A DNA stretch of 32,959 nt from the IMG/VR virus record IMGVR_UViG_3300032093_007123, positions 1 through 32,959 of that record; one strand, given 5' to 3'. The notes beneath the pieces are model-generated. The model worked only from the letters and a program-made list of their open reading frames with translations. It did no database searches and had not been told where the DNA came from. This stretch comes from a virus. The translations under genes and the position numbers were made by a program. Positions 12,995 through 23,110 of the stretch are shown here, piece by piece (positions within the stretch are counted from its first letter, which is position 1; each line of letters begins with the position of its first letter).

Positions 12995-14631
12995 GTTTAG
13001 ACCTTACCATAAAACAAATGCCACTCGGAATGACACCAGCTCATGCTGATCATACATGGAATGTGGCTCTCAACGATTATTCAGCCTATACCGATATAAG
13101 ATTGGTTGTAGATATTTACAAGAACCCTTATAGAAACGATAGTGGATCAACACAAGACTACGGAAAAGTAGGTCGTATATTAGTTCCATCCAACGAATAT
13201 GGTAATTGTATTTTCAATGTGGAAACAATTATCACAAACCTTGTAGATAAAAACCCAAGAAATCTCGGTGCAATCCCAACTTCAGCTACCACATCAGCTC
13301 AGACAAATCCTTATCTTGTTAGAGTTGCAGATTCAGATACAACATCTGTGGAGTTATCAACATCACAAGCAACAATTGTAAATGATAGAACCTCCACCAT
13401 ATCGTTTTCTAATGGATTTAACGGAGGTTATGAAGGATTTAGTAATATCTATCAGATCAATGAATATCGTTGTCTATTTGGGGTTCAATTTACTTCTGGT
13501 GGGACATCAACAACAATAGTCCCAACAAACTTTTCTGCATATACATCTTATACAGGTGGAACAATATCTCCATATTCAGCACAGACACAACCTTATGGGG
13601 TTATGATCTGGCCTGGTGTTCAAGAGAACAAACAGATGTCTCAGAAATATTATTACTCAGGTAATAACCTTACTGGTCAGTATAACTACCTTGACACCAA
13701 TGTTTATAACTGGTCCGCTAGCACAGGTGCAACAAGAGCACAATTCATGTCAACATATGGTAATGAAACAATACCAATGACAATACTTGGATCTAATGTC
13801 TACAATACAAGATGGAGAACACACTATTACAAATGTCCAATCATTGTTGGATTTATGTATGCTGGTAATCCACTTTATAACAATACCACCAATATTAAAT
13901 CAATTGTATATTGTCAGAAGATACAAGGTAATGGTCAGTATAACTACGATGCAATACAAAACGCACCTGTGGATTATACAAGTAGAACAAACCTACAAAC
14001 AGTGGCTCCATATGGTTATATGCAACAGAGAATTGCCTATGGTATATTCAAACCAAATCCTGTCCTTAGAACAAACTCAGATGTTGCAATCTATCTAACC
14101 AATGATGTATTGGGTATTGACTACGATGAATATGGATCATCAGAGATTGTTCAATACAAGATGGTAGGAGATGAATGTTTCAACGATCCAATATCTTTCT
14201 TGTTTATGAATAGAAACGGAATTTGGGACACATATACCTTTACCAAAAAATCACAAAAGAGATATGGTCTTAACAAAAAAAGTTATTCCTCACAGAAGTC
14301 ATTAAACACACAATGGTGGAACAGACAGGCTTATGATTCAAGTGATACAGTATTTTGGGGTAGTGTAGATGAAGTAATGACGGTTGATTCAAACTTCGTT
14401 ACACAAAATGATGGTAAAATAATTGAGGAGTTATTGATGTCTCCTTATGTCTATATGATTGAGAATAACTGGTTACCTGAGGAAAATCAGGACTATATTT
14501 ATCCTTATCTAATTCCTTGTGTAGTTCAAAATAAGGAAGTTGAAGTATTCCAACAGAAATACCAAAGACTATTCCAATACACAATAGATCTGAAATTAAC
14601 TCCATATAGAAATTACGACTTACCAATCTAA
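12991..14631 (+). CDS. Tail structural protein (546 aa), distal-tail or baseplate type
   Basis: The protein starts with a beta-rich domain (SLDLTIKQMPLGMTPAHADH, then VVDIYKNPYRND and GRILVPSNEYGNCIFNVE) of a kind common in Bacteroidetes phage tail operons. It has many aromatic residues and short Gly/Ser/Thr turns, and no enzymatic motif. The stop overlaps the start of the 1254-residue tail-tip gene (TAATG), so the two are probably made together and may assemble as a distal tail complex. A role as distal tail or hub adaptor is an inference from order and composition. Confidence 0.6.
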   Translation: MSLDLTIKQMPLGMTPAHADHTWNVALNDYSAYTDIRLVVDIYKNPYRNDSGSTQDYGKVGRILVPSNEYGNCIFNVETIITNLVDKNPRNLGAIPTSATTSAQTNPYLVRVADSDTTSVELSTSQATIVNDRTSTISFSNGFNGGYEGFSNIYQINEYRCLFGVQFTSGGTSTTIVPTNFSAYTSYTGGTISPYSAQTQPYGVMIWPGVQENKQMSQKYYYSGNNLTGQYNYLDTNVYNWSASTGATRAQFMSTYGNETIPMTILGSNVYNTRWRTHYYKCPIIVGFMYAGNPLYNNTTNIKSIVYCQKIQGNGQYNYDAIQNAPVDYTSRTNLQTVAPYGYMQQRIAYGIFKPNPVLRTNSDVAIYLTNDVLGIDYDEYGSSEIVQYKMVGDECFNDPISFLFMNRNGIWDTYTFTKKSQKRYGLNKKSYSSQKSLNTQWWNRQAYDSSDTVFWGSVDEVMTVDSNFVTQNDGKIIEELLMSPYVYMIENNWLPEENQDYIYPYLIPCVVQNKEVEVFQQKYQRLFQYTIDLKLTPYRNYDLPI

Positions 14632-17600
14632 TGCTTCAAATAAGAACAACAATACAAAACCAATATGTTTATCTAGATTTATATCAAGATGAACCTGTGC
14701 TTCTGTCTCTTTCATTTGCGGAATTACAAGATATCACAAAAAAGAACTCAAATTATTCACAGAATTTTAATTTACCTGGCACAAAAAAGAATAACGAAGT
14801 ATTCAATTTCTTTTATGATGTCAATGCTGTCCCAACCACATTTGACCCAAATGATAAGTTTGATGCTGTTCTTATGTGGGATGGTTATGAAATCATGCAG
14901 GGTCACATAAGACTAAATGGTGTTACAATAAACAAAGGTGAGATCATTTATGCTGTAACTTTCTATAATCAGATTGGAGATCTCATGGCAAACATTGGAG
15001 ATAAGTTTTTATTTGAACTTAACCTATCTGGTTTATCACACCCATATACAGATGGTGTTATCTTTGAATCACAGATTGATCCTGACTTATTTGCTCTAAC
15101 GGGCGCTACAGATTACTCATACCAAAATGGTCAAACATTTTGGGGACTATACAGTATAGGTTATGAATACTATCAATTCAATAACCAATCATTTGTTAAT
15201 TTTGACACAACCCCACTCGTTCAATTCTCACCATTCTCAGCAACCACAACAGGGATTGATTACTTTCCGACCACACCATATTTTGACTTCTCAGGAACAC
15301 CACTGAACAACTATTATTTCAAACCATCAATACAAGTAAAAACATTATACGAACAAATATTCAATGATGCTGGTTATCAGTTGGAATCAGACTTCATGAA
15401 TACATCATATTTTAGAAAGTTCTATTTACCACAAAAGTTTTTGGATGAAACTATCTATCCAAGAAATGCTTTGGTAGCATGTTATTCTTATTCAAACCAA
15501 GTTCTAACACCCAATCCAACAACACCAACTTGGTTAAATCCAATCTCTGCCATCACTTGTAATGATTTAGGTTTCTCAGGCACCACAACAGGAATAACAA
15601 TAGACGAACAATTCTCAGAGACCTATCAATTCAGATTTACATTCACAGTAAATCCAACTCAGGGTTGTGACTATTCATTATTCCAATTCCCTTATGCTGT
15701 TCTCTATTTTTATGATGGTATCACAACAGAGGTAATCTACTCCAACACATTCTGTGATAACCAACCATCAACAGTATCAATTGATAGGTCTCTTATAATA
15801 ACAGGAACATCTACTTTCGGTTTTTATTTCTTGGGTGAATTTTCTTTTATCTCAGGATATACTCAACAAATCATTAATCCTCCGAGATTCATTCCAACAG
15901 GATCAACCATAGATTATGCTTTGGAGTTCCCTGAGAACGATTATAAACAAATTGATTTCATTACATCAATAAATAAGATGTTTAATCTTATTGTAGTTCC
16001 AAATCCAGATGCTCCTGATAGATTGATTGTTGAACCGATTGTGGATTATATTGGTAAGGGAGTGGTTTTGGATTGGACAACAAAGGTGGATTATGCTCAG
16101 ACACAATCTTTAATACCAACAACATCATTTGTTAATGGAACATTGGAATTTCAATTCAAGAAGGATCAAGACTATGCCAATGATGACTTCTTCAAACAAG
16201 CCAATAGGGTATTCGGTTCAGACTTATTCAATCTGAACTTACCATATAAGAATGACACAACAAAGTTTGATTTTATATTCTCATCCCCAATTGATATTAC
16301 AGTTGGGAATGTTTTTACCCCATACATTACAGTATCATCAATGTCAAAGGTTCAAACTCAGGATCAATCAGGAACTACCTTACAGACATTTGTTCCATTT
16401 AAGATATTACCAAAACTAATATTCAGAGGTATTACATTACCAAATGACAACTATGGTTATATTGGAGGAACAGGAACAACAACTGGTTCATCAACTTGTT
16501 CAAGTGGTATTACATTTACCACAACATCTACCTGTCCTATCTATTACGATGATTGTTTTGGTAATCAACAAGTTTTCTATCCTACTGTCGGATCAAATAC
16601 AATTAACGATTGTGGTGATTCATCAACAGTAAGAGCAGCACTTGTATGTTTCCCTTATCCTACCGTGACACTTACATCTACAGGAACAACTTGTGGAACT
16701 GTAACACAACCAACAAAATATCAGACATATTATATTGAATCTACACAGATGGATCGTTTCCAAAACCTAAATAGATTCACAACATATCCATTCAACTATA
16801 CAGGATTTAGTCACTACATCAATTATCGTGGGGAGGATCAGTCAAATGTAACAAGCAGAAACTTTGAGTTTGTTGCTGAGGATTTATATGATATCTATTA
16901 CAAACCTTATGTTGAAGATCTAATAAGTCAGGAGAACAAAGTATATTCTTGTAAGATATACCTTCTTCCACAAGATGTTCAAGGTTTGAGATGGAACGAA
17001 AAAATCCTAATCAATAACACCTATTTCAGAATTAATAAGATCACCAACTTTAATATGTTGGAGCCAAGTGTTTGTGATATTGAACTTATAAAACTGACAA
17101 AAGAATATGAAGGTCATAGAAAACTATCATATACTTTAACTCCATGTTCTAGTGGAACAACAAGATATTCCAACTCAGATCTCAACTATCATTTATATGC
17201 TTACGCAGGTAATTTTGTTGAACTATTTGATGATAACTTAAATAATCTTGGTTGTCATTCTGTATCTATTGGAAACTACAATCCTCTGAATGACTATAGG
17301 CACTATTACATTTCATCAGGTTACACATTCAGTGGTGTTAGTGTTTATGGTAATTGTGGTTGCACTGGTAGAACACAATTCAACTTAACACAACAAATTC
17401 CTTCTGAGGTGTTCTTCTACTATAATGGGGTAGAATGTAGTTCAGGTGGAACATATACATTCGTATCAACACAAGCGAATCTTGAAACAACAGGAGATAT
17501 CTATGAGATTACCAATACATCAAATTCAATTGTTAAATGTGTGTCAGGTGTAACAACAACATATACACAATTTACACAATGGGAAGAAACAGGTTCTTAC

Positions 17601-18395
17601 ATTGATTGTTTCTCTTGTAATCCTGTTTATGACACTGATGCTGAAGTATATCTAAATGCTGTTGTAACTGCTGGTGGAGTATTAGACTTCACACTGTCAG
17701 CAGCAACAAACCAATTGTTCTTGGATCTAAAAGATGCCGGAATATACACAAAGATCACAGCAATGTATCCTTTCTTAGGAGGATCTGCTGCTACCAATAA
17801 GTTCAATGCTAAAAATCCAGCCGATACAGATGCTGCTTATAGACTTTCATTCAATGGTGGTTGGACACATGGTTATAGTGGTTCAACATCCAACGGTTCA
17901 AACGCATATGCTAATACTCATTTATTCTCATCTGCTCTTACTCTAAACAATATGCACATGTCAGTTTATATGACTCAGAACATTGTTTATACAGGATCAG
18001 GAAAGAATTACATTGGAGCTTCAAACTCATCACAATACAATGTAATAGGACAAGAGGGAACACCAAGAGAGTTTTATGGTGTATCAAGCACAGGAGGATA
18101 TACTACAACAGGATCACCATTACCACAAGGTGGATACTGTATATCAACAACAGCTAATACGAGTCAAAACATTTATAGAAATGGAACACTTAGAACAAGT
18201 AATTCAGGTCAAGCTGTAGCTGCGATAAATCAAAAAATATACATTGCTGCGATGAATAACAATGGAACTCCTATCCAATACTATGACAACACATTTAACT
18301 TTGTAACGATAGGTTCAGGACTTGTTTATGATGAGGTTACAGAACTATATGATATAATCCAAGCATTCAATACAACACTAATCAGAGAAGTTTAA
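14631..18395 (+). CDS. Large tail-tip / hub protein with C-terminal receptor-binding-like module (1254 aa)
   Basis: Residues 1-130 (IRTTIQNQYVYLDLYQDEPV, then LSFAELQDITKKNSNYSQNF and MWDGYEIMQGHIRLNG) resemble the N-terminal hub part of tail-tip proteins in Bacteroidetes phages. A long beta-rich middle follows, with Cys-containing inserts (about 615-700 and 830-1000: CSSGITFTTTSTCPIYYDDC; CGCTGRTQF). Residues 1001-1254 form a module shared with the 27348 protein ([33 protein letters not shown]). It is the largest gene in the window and precedes two Cys-rich genes and the tape measure. The tip probably carries the binding module at its end. Receptor binding is inferred. Confidence 0.7.
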   Translation: MLQIRTTIQNQYVYLDLYQDEPVLLSLSFAELQDITKKNSNYSQNFNLPGTKKNNEVFNFFYDVNAVPTTFDPNDKFDAVLMWDGYEIMQGHIRLNGVTINKGEIIYAVTFYNQIGDLMANIGDKFLFELNLSGLSHPYTDGVIFESQIDPDLFALTGATDYSYQNGQTFWGLYSIGYEYYQFNNQSFVNFDTTPLVQFSPFSATTTGIDYFPTTPYFDFSGTPLNNYYFKPSIQVKTLYEQIFNDAGYQLESDFMNTSYFRKFYLPQKFLDETIYPRNALVACYSYSNQVLTPNPTTPTWLNPISAITCNDLGFSGTTTGITIDEQFSETYQFRFTFTVNPTQGCDYSLFQFPYAVLYFYDGITTEVIYSNTFCDNQPSTVSIDRSLIITGTSTFGFYFLGEFSFISGYTQQIINPPRFIPTGSTIDYALEFPENDYKQIDFITSINKMFNLIVVPNPDAPDRLIVEPIVDYIGKGVVLDWTTKVDYAQTQSLIPTTSFVNGTLEFQFKKDQDYANDDFFKQANRVFGSDLFNLNLPYKNDTTKFDFIFSSPIDITVGNVFTPYITVSSMSKVQTQDQSGTTLQTFVPFKILPKLIFRGITLPNDNYGYIGGTGTTTGSSTCSSGITFTTTSTCPIYYDDCFGNQQVFYPTVGSNTINDCGDSSTVRAALVCFPYPTVTLTSTGTTCGTVTQPTKYQTYYIESTQMDRFQNLNRFTTYPFNYTGFSHYINYRGEDQSNVTSRNFEFVAEDLYDIYYKPYVEDLISQENKVYSCKIYLLPQDVQGLRWNEKILINNTYFRINKITNFNMLEPSVCDIELIKLTKEYEGHRKLSYTLTPCSSGTTRYSNSDLNYHLYAYAGNFVELFDDNLNNLGCHSVSIGNYNPLNDYRHYYISSGYTFSGVSVYGNCGCTGRTQFNLTQQIPSEVFFYYNGVECSSGGTYTFVSTQANLETTGDIYEITNTSNSIVKCVSGVTTTYTQFTQWEETGSYIDCFSCNPVYDTDAEVYLNAVVTAGGVLDFTLSAATNQLFLDLKDAGIYTKITAMYPFLGGSAATNKFNAKNPADTDAAYRLSFNGGWTHGYSGSTSNGSNAYANTHLFSSALTLNNMHMSVYMTQNIVYTGSGKNYIGASNSSQYNVIGQEGTPREFYGVSSTGGYTTTGSPLPQGGYCISTTANTSQNIYRNGTLRTSNSGQAVAAINQKIYIAAMNNNGTPIQYYDNTFNFVTIGSGLVYDEVTELYDIIQAFNTTLIREV
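17632..18392 (+). repeat. Module A copy 1: 253-residue C-terminal domain shared with the 27348 gene
   Basis: This codes for residues about 1001-1254 of the tail-tip protein. The order of blocks ([47 protein letters not shown]) is the same as in copy 2 at 28199-28958, and both copies run to the end of their genes. Confidence 0.85.
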
Positions 18396-18397
18396 TT

Positions 18398-19345
18398 ATG
18401 AGCTGCACAACATACATACATAACGGACCAGTAGGAACAACAAAATATATTTCAGGGACAACATGCGATGGTTCTGTTACAGCGTCAACACTATCATATA
18501 CACAATCCATTTGTATGGATGACACAAAACCAATTATAAATTTGAACAATGCACAAATTGATGGATCATGTTTATCAGTAACTCCAACACCAACTCCCAC
18601 TCCGCCAGTTATGTGTTTCTATTCAGGTAGAACTTATTTTATTGCTCCCTTTCAATGTCCAAATGATGGTCTAATTTATGATGATGAATATGGTAAGTTA
18701 ACATTCAGCGTTCAAGGTGGGGTTGATCCATCAGATCATCCTGATTATACCATTGTTGTTTCCAATGGTGTTGATAGCGAAACAATAATATTCAAAAGGG
18801 GACAACCATTCATAGAATACATTTATCCATATGTCAATTTTACTTATGATAGTATTTCATGTTTCCAAGAAGAATATACAGAGTGGAACTTTGTATCTGT
18901 AAACGGATTATCTGATTGTCAAGCTTGTGAATTAGAAGGTAATGCGACTTATTATATTCCGACAACGCCAACACCTACAATCACCCCTACCAAGACACCG
19001 ATACTAACACCATCAGTAACTCCAACTGTAACTCCAACTCAACAAGTATATTCATATTCTTATTATTTAGCTAGAAAAGGATCTTCAGGTATTTCATGCC
19101 TTTTCTTTACAAGTTGTGGTTTGTATTATCTCAACTCTTATACACCATTGACTCAATGGCCTGAGGGAAAAGCTGCACCTAGTATATTCTATTGCACAAA
19201 TCATAATAAAACTTATGTATGTCCTAATAATAACCAAACAGGATATAATGCATTAGCTATATGGAGACAAGTTCCAACCAACATGTCATACCCATTTGTA
19301 ACACTTATAAATGCCACAAATAATTGTGGTAACTGCACAAATTAA
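18398..19345 (+). CDS. Cys-rich linker protein, tail-associated (315 aa)
   Basis: Cys-containing beta domains are separated by Thr-Pro linkers: N-terminal part (SCTTYIHNGPVG, residues 1-60), short linker (VTPTPTPTPP, about 61-70), second domain (CFYSGRTYFIAPFQC, 72-185), long linker (188-216), and a C-terminal domain with several Cys (ISCLFFTSCGLYYLN; NNCGNCTN at the end). There is no signal peptide. Cysteine pairs may form disulfides on the virion outside the cell. The family is not recognised. It starts two bases after the tail-tip stop, so the proteins are probably made together. Confidence 0.65.
   Translation: MSCTTYIHNGPVGTTKYISGTTCDGSVTASTLSYTQSICMDDTKPIINLNNAQIDGSCLSVTPTPTPTPPVMCFYSGRTYFIAPFQCPNDGLIYDDEYGKLTFSVQGGVDPSDHPDYTIVVSNGVDSETIIFKRGQPFIEYIYPYVNFTYDSISCFQEEYTEWNFVSVNGLSDCQACELEGNATYYIPTTPTPTITPTKTPILTPSVTPTVTPTQQVYSYSYYLARKGSSGISCLFFTSCGLYYLNSYTPLTQWPEGKAAPSIFYCTNHNKTYVCPNNNQTGYNALAIWRQVPTNMSYPFVTLINATNNCGNCTN
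18961..19045 (+). repeat. Thr-Pro linker-coding repeat 4
   Basis: This encodes TPTPTITPTKTPILTPSVTP-type residues in the 18398 gene, the same low-complexity code as the linkers of the 8852 and 27348 proteins. Confidence 0.75.
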
Positions 19346-19349
19346 AAAA

Positions 19350-20018
19350 ATGAATGTATTAATTACTTTAACATATGCGGGATCATCAACAGGACCATTT
19401 GATTTATACAGTGATGCCGATAACTACACGACGCCATTTGCTGTAGGAGTTAGTAGGACCGCATTAGTGAATGGTTATGAAACATCAGCAGTTCCTGATA
19501 ACGCATTTAATATAAGATGTCAATCAACAGGGATTTGCACAAACTATATTGATTTTTTTATTGAGAACATACCAACACCTACGCCGACGCCAACTGTTAC
19601 TGCTACTCAAACATCAACACCAACGGTAACACCAACTAATACTGCTACACCAACAGTAACTCCTACTAATACACCTACAAAAACCACAACCCCAACACAA
19701 ACCACAACCCCAACACAAACTATTCCTCCATCACCAACTCCGACACCATCAAAAACAGCAACATTTTACCACTATGAAGTTAGATTTTATGCTCAAGACT
19801 CAGCCCCTCCAAATAATTGTATTGCGGGAACAACATCAAATCTCAAAACATCTACACCAAAAACTGTTGGATTATATTACTATACTGGTGGGGGTTCTAG
19901 TCCATGTAATGTATATCGTGTGTTAGGGTCAGTGACTCCTTCATCATCACATACTCTTGTAAATTTACAAGGAGGTAGTGTAACTTGTGAGAACGCATAT
20001 TCGGCATGTAATGCTTAA
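19350..20018 (+). CDS. Cys-rich linker protein, paralogue-like neighbour (222 aa)
   Basis: The start at 19350 (MNVLITLTYAG) is chosen because the frame upstream to 19311 overlaps the previous gene and reads poorly. Residues 1-73 form a short beta domain (FDLYSDADNYTTPFAVGVSR, later CQSTGICTNYIDFF), then a Thr-Pro linker (about 74-137), then a domain with Cys (YHYEVRFYAQD; SPCNVYRVLGS; CENAYSAC). The plan matches the gene before it, so the two may have arisen by duplication and divergence, or by exchange of linker-joined modules. It is probably a tail-surface protein; the function is unknown. Confidence 0.65.
   Translation: MNVLITLTYAGSSTGPFDLYSDADNYTTPFAVGVSRTALVNGYETSAVPDNAFNIRCQSTGICTNYIDFFIENIPTPTPTPTVTATQTSTPTVTPTNTATPTVTPTNTPTKTTTPTQTTTPTQTIPPSPTPTPSKTATFYHYEVRFYAQDSAPPNNCIAGTTSNLKTSTPKTVGLYYYTGGGSSPCNVYRVLGSVTPSSSHTLVNLQGGSVTCENAYSACNA
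19571..19760 (+). repeat. Thr-Pro linker-coding repeat 5
   Basis: This encodes a linker of about 64 residues; the stretch around 19680-19720 repeats AACCACAACCCCAACACA almost perfectly. Confidence 0.75.
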
Positions 20019-20030
20019 AAAAATTAAACT

Positions 20031-20195
20031 ATGGAAATAAGAATATTTGTTAATAACGAGGAGATTAAAAACCAAGATTTATTGGAAGGACAGATCGTGA
20101 TGTATATGGATCTATTGAGAGATAGATTAGGGGACTTGGTTTCAAATCAGGAAACAATAAAACTAATGAACAATTGGTTAGAAAATGGCAACTAG
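20031..20195 (+). CDS. Small protein before the tape measure (54 aa)
   Basis: This short frame begins MEIRIFVNNEEIKNQDLLEG and ends NNWLENGN. It starts 12 bases after the previous stop behind an A-rich leader, and overlaps the tape-measure start at 20185 by 11 bases, so translation of the two is probably coupled. It is acidic, mainly helical, with no known motif. In many siphophages the gene just before the tape measure helps tail assembly, but no similarity is visible here. Confidence 0.65.
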   Translation: MEIRIFVNNEEIKNQDLLEGQIVMYMDLLRDRLGDLVSNQETIKLMNNWLENGN

Positions 20196-23073
20196 CACAA
20201 AAAATTTAAAGCTCGTATTCAATGTGGACTCCAACGATGTAACAATCGCGACGGATAGGACGCTCACATTAACACAGCAACTTAGAATATTCAAACAAGA
20301 ACTACAGAAATTACCTGAGGGATCAAGAGAGTTTGAGGTATTGAGAAATAAAATCAATGACACTCAGGATTCCTTACAGAGAGTTAATACCAAAGGTGGG
20401 GAGTTCTTCAACACCCTATCGTTATTACCTGGTCCTATTGGTGATGTATCAAATAAGCTTGATAACTCAATTGGATTATTAAAGACATTCTCAAGTTTCT
20501 CACTTAAAGATATTGGAAATCAGTTCAAAGGATTGGTTAATGACTTAGCTGGCATCTTTGATAATATAACAGGTTTAAATAAGGAAGCAAAAAAATTAGC
20601 TGACACACAAGGGGATTTATTTAACTCAACGAAAAATGTAAGTGAAGGATTTGATCTGAGTGAAGCGGCTGCTTTAGGTAATGTCGCAGCAACTACACAA
20701 CAAACAGATGCGATAAGAAAACAAACCGAACAACTGATCGCTCAAAAAGCTGAGGTTGAAAAAAACATTCAAGCAACTCAAGCACAGATTGATGTTATAT
20801 CTGCCGCAGAAGAAAAAAGATATGATGAACTAATTGCGATAAGCGAAGTTAGGGAATTTACAAAAGCAGAAAGTGCTGAAATTGATGCTTTCTCAGAAAA
20901 ACAATTCAAATTAGGAAATCAATTACAACAAAATATTGATATAAGAGACAAACTCTCTGAACAAATCGGTAATAACACTAATGCAACAGCGAAAAATACA
21001 AATGTTACATCCACCAATACCACTGTAAAAAAGGTTAATACAACTGCTGAAACACAGAATACAGGTGCATTAGCTGCGAATACTGTCGCAGGTGGGGCTA
21101 ATGTGGTTTCCACAGGAGCAGTTACACTCGCACAGAAAGCGGCAACAGTTGCCACAAGAGTTTGGACTGGTGCGTTGATAGCACTGAAAGCTGTCTTGGT
21201 TTCTTTAGGTATTGGTTTATTGATCCAACTTTTATCAACGGGTGCTTCATTACTGATTGATTTTTTTACTGGCACAGAGAAAGCAGCTGAAGGATCTGAC
21301 AAAGCGGCAAAGGCAAATGAAGCATTAGCCAAGGCACAAGAGAAAGTTAGAAAGGAAACTGAGAGAGGAATTGCAACCATTGAAGCAGAAACAAAGGCTC
21401 AACTCACTCGTGCAAAAATAGCTGGTAAAACAGAACAAGAACTTTTCAACATAAGTCAAAATGGTATCAATAAGAGAATAGCTCTACTTGAACAAGCAAA
21501 CAAAAGACTTAAAGGTGCTGAACAGAATTACTCTGATGAGATCATAAAACTCAGAAGGGAATTACAACAGAATTTATTAGACTTCCAACTTGACCAACAG
21601 AAGGAAAGAGAGAAGAATAGAAAGGCTGAATTAGACGCTGCAATCAAGTTAGAAATTGAGAGTGAGAATACAAATAGAGAGAACCTCAAGAAACTACTTG
21701 ATGAAAGATTAGCACTTGAACTTAAAGAGTTAGGTAATAATGAGAATCAGAAAGAGTTAGCTCGTCAGGAATATGCAAAGAAATTAGAAGATGCTGTAAA
21801 TGCTGATGAGAAGAAAAGAAACGATAGAAAACTTAAAGAACTTGATGCGTTAGCACAACTTGAAATTGACAAACAGAATACTGATCTACAAACTCTACAA
21901 AGTTATTACGATCAGAAACTAGCGATAGAATTACAGAATGAAGAGTTGTCAGAAGCTGAGAAGGCAGCACTCAGAGAGAAGTATGCCAAGTTGGCAAATG
22001 AGGCAATCAACAAAGACACACTCACAAGACTACAAACAGAACTTGAGGCTAATAGGGGAAACTACCAAGAACAACTTAGAATATATCAAGAATTACAGAC
22101 AGCTCTCACAACCTCTTTAAATCTGAATGAACAAGAGAGAGCAGCTCTAATCAAACAATATCAAGATGCTTTATTACAGACCCTTGATATGTCCTACCAA
22201 AATCAGGTGGATGGACTTAACTCACAGTATGATGAGTTCAGGAGATTTGATAAGGAATATTTTGATGGTCAAAGAGCGGCACAAACGCAATACCAAGCCG
22301 ACATAGATGCTCTAAAAGAAAAAGGGGCAATCAATGACCAAGAGTATTTGTCTCGTTCAATCAAGATCTCAAAATCTCGTAGAGAATTAGATCTACTTGA
22401 AAGAAAAACAAAACAAGATACAGTATCTGCAATTGGTGATGCATTCGGAAACTTGTCAAAGATAGTTGGTGAAGACACAAAGGCTGGTAAGGCTTTTGCA
22501 ATCGCTAAGACAACAATTGACACATACCAATCCGCAGTATCCGCTTATGCTTCGTTAGCAGGTATTCCTGTTGTGGGACCAGCACTCGGTGCTATCGCAG
22601 CAGCTGCGGCTGTTGCAGCAGGTATTGCGAATGTTAAAAAAATCCTGGCTGTTCAAGTTCCCACAGACTCAGGTGGAACTGGTGGTGGAACAACCCCAAC
22701 TCCTCCACCTCCTCCAATTGCGGTGAATGCTGTTAAGAGAGCACAGGGTGGTTATGTATATGGTCAAGGTGGTCAACAATCTGATTCAATATCAGCAATG
22801 TTATCTAATGGTGAGTTTGTTGTTAATTCAAGGTCATCAAAAATGTTTGGTCCATTACTTGAAACAATCAACTCATATGGTGCAATGCCACAATTCGCAG
22901 CACAATCAGTTGGGTCATCAGCTAACAACAATCTTAAAGAAAGTAGAGATACACTTGGGGAAACAATTGCTAGAACCCTACAAGAAAGTCCAATTAAGAC
23001 TTATGTTACTGCTACGGAGATATCCAATCAACAACAGTTTGATCGTGTAATTAGACAGAGATCTATTATCTAA
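20185..23073 (+). CDS. Tail tape measure protein (962 aa)
   Basis: Residues about 1-180 are helical. A long coiled-coil zone rich in Ala, Glu, Lys and Gln spans roughly 370-690 (KKLEDAVNADEKKRNDRKLK; similar units repeat). Hydrophobic segments lie at about 325-362 (ALIALKAVLVSLGIGLLIQL) and 786-820 (GIPVVGPALGAIAAAAAVAA), and may insert in the host membrane during DNA entry. The Pro-rich part near 840 and the C-terminal motif SDSISAMLSNGEFVVNSRS are typical of tape measures. By the usual rule of about 1.5 angstrom per residue, the tail would be about 145 nm long (inference). It is encoded after the tail-tip genes rather than before them. Confidence 0.88.
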   Translation: MATSTKNLKLVFNVDSNDVTIATDRTLTLTQQLRIFKQELQKLPEGSREFEVLRNKINDTQDSLQRVNTKGGEFFNTLSLLPGPIGDVSNKLDNSIGLLKTFSSFSLKDIGNQFKGLVNDLAGIFDNITGLNKEAKKLADTQGDLFNSTKNVSEGFDLSEAAALGNVAATTQQTDAIRKQTEQLIAQKAEVEKNIQATQAQIDVISAAEEKRYDELIAISEVREFTKAESAEIDAFSEKQFKLGNQLQQNIDIRDKLSEQIGNNTNATAKNTNVTSTNTTVKKVNTTAETQNTGALAANTVAGGANVVSTGAVTLAQKAATVATRVWTGALIALKAVLVSLGIGLLIQLLSTGASLLIDFFTGTEKAAEGSDKAAKANEALAKAQEKVRKETERGIATIEAETKAQLTRAKIAGKTEQELFNISQNGINKRIALLEQANKRLKGAEQNYSDEIIKLRRELQQNLLDFQLDQQKEREKNRKAELDAAIKLEIESENTNRENLKKLLDERLALELKELGNNENQKELARQEYAKKLEDAVNADEKKRNDRKLKELDALAQLEIDKQNTDLQTLQSYYDQKLAIELQNEELSEAEKAALREKYAKLANEAINKDTLTRLQTELEANRGNYQEQLRIYQELQTALTTSLNLNEQERAALIKQYQDALLQTLDMSYQNQVDGLNSQYDEFRRFDKEYFDGQRAAQTQYQADIDALKEKGAINDQEYLSRSIKISKSRRELDLLERKTKQDTVSAIGDAFGNLSKIVGEDTKAGKAFAIAKTTIDTYQSAVSAYASLAGIPVVGPALGAIAAAAAVAAGIANVKKILAVQVPTDSGGTGGGTTPTPPPPPIAVNAVKRAQGGYVYGQGGQQSDSISAMLSNGEFVVNSRSSKMFGPLLETINSYGAMPQFAAQSVGSSANNNLKESRDTLGETIARTLQESPIKTYVTATEISNQQQFDRVIRQRSII

Positions 23074-23096
23074 AAGTGGTATAAATCAATCACTAA

Positions 23097-23105
23097 TATA
23101 TTTAC
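23097..23105 (+). promoter_or_regulatory. TATATTTAC box before the head operon
   Basis: This lies in the 37-base gap between the tape measure and the protease gene, with AAGAG before the ATG at 23111. It is the same class of box as at 2838, 27335 and 29200. Confidence 0.55.
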
Positions 23106-23110
23106 AAGAG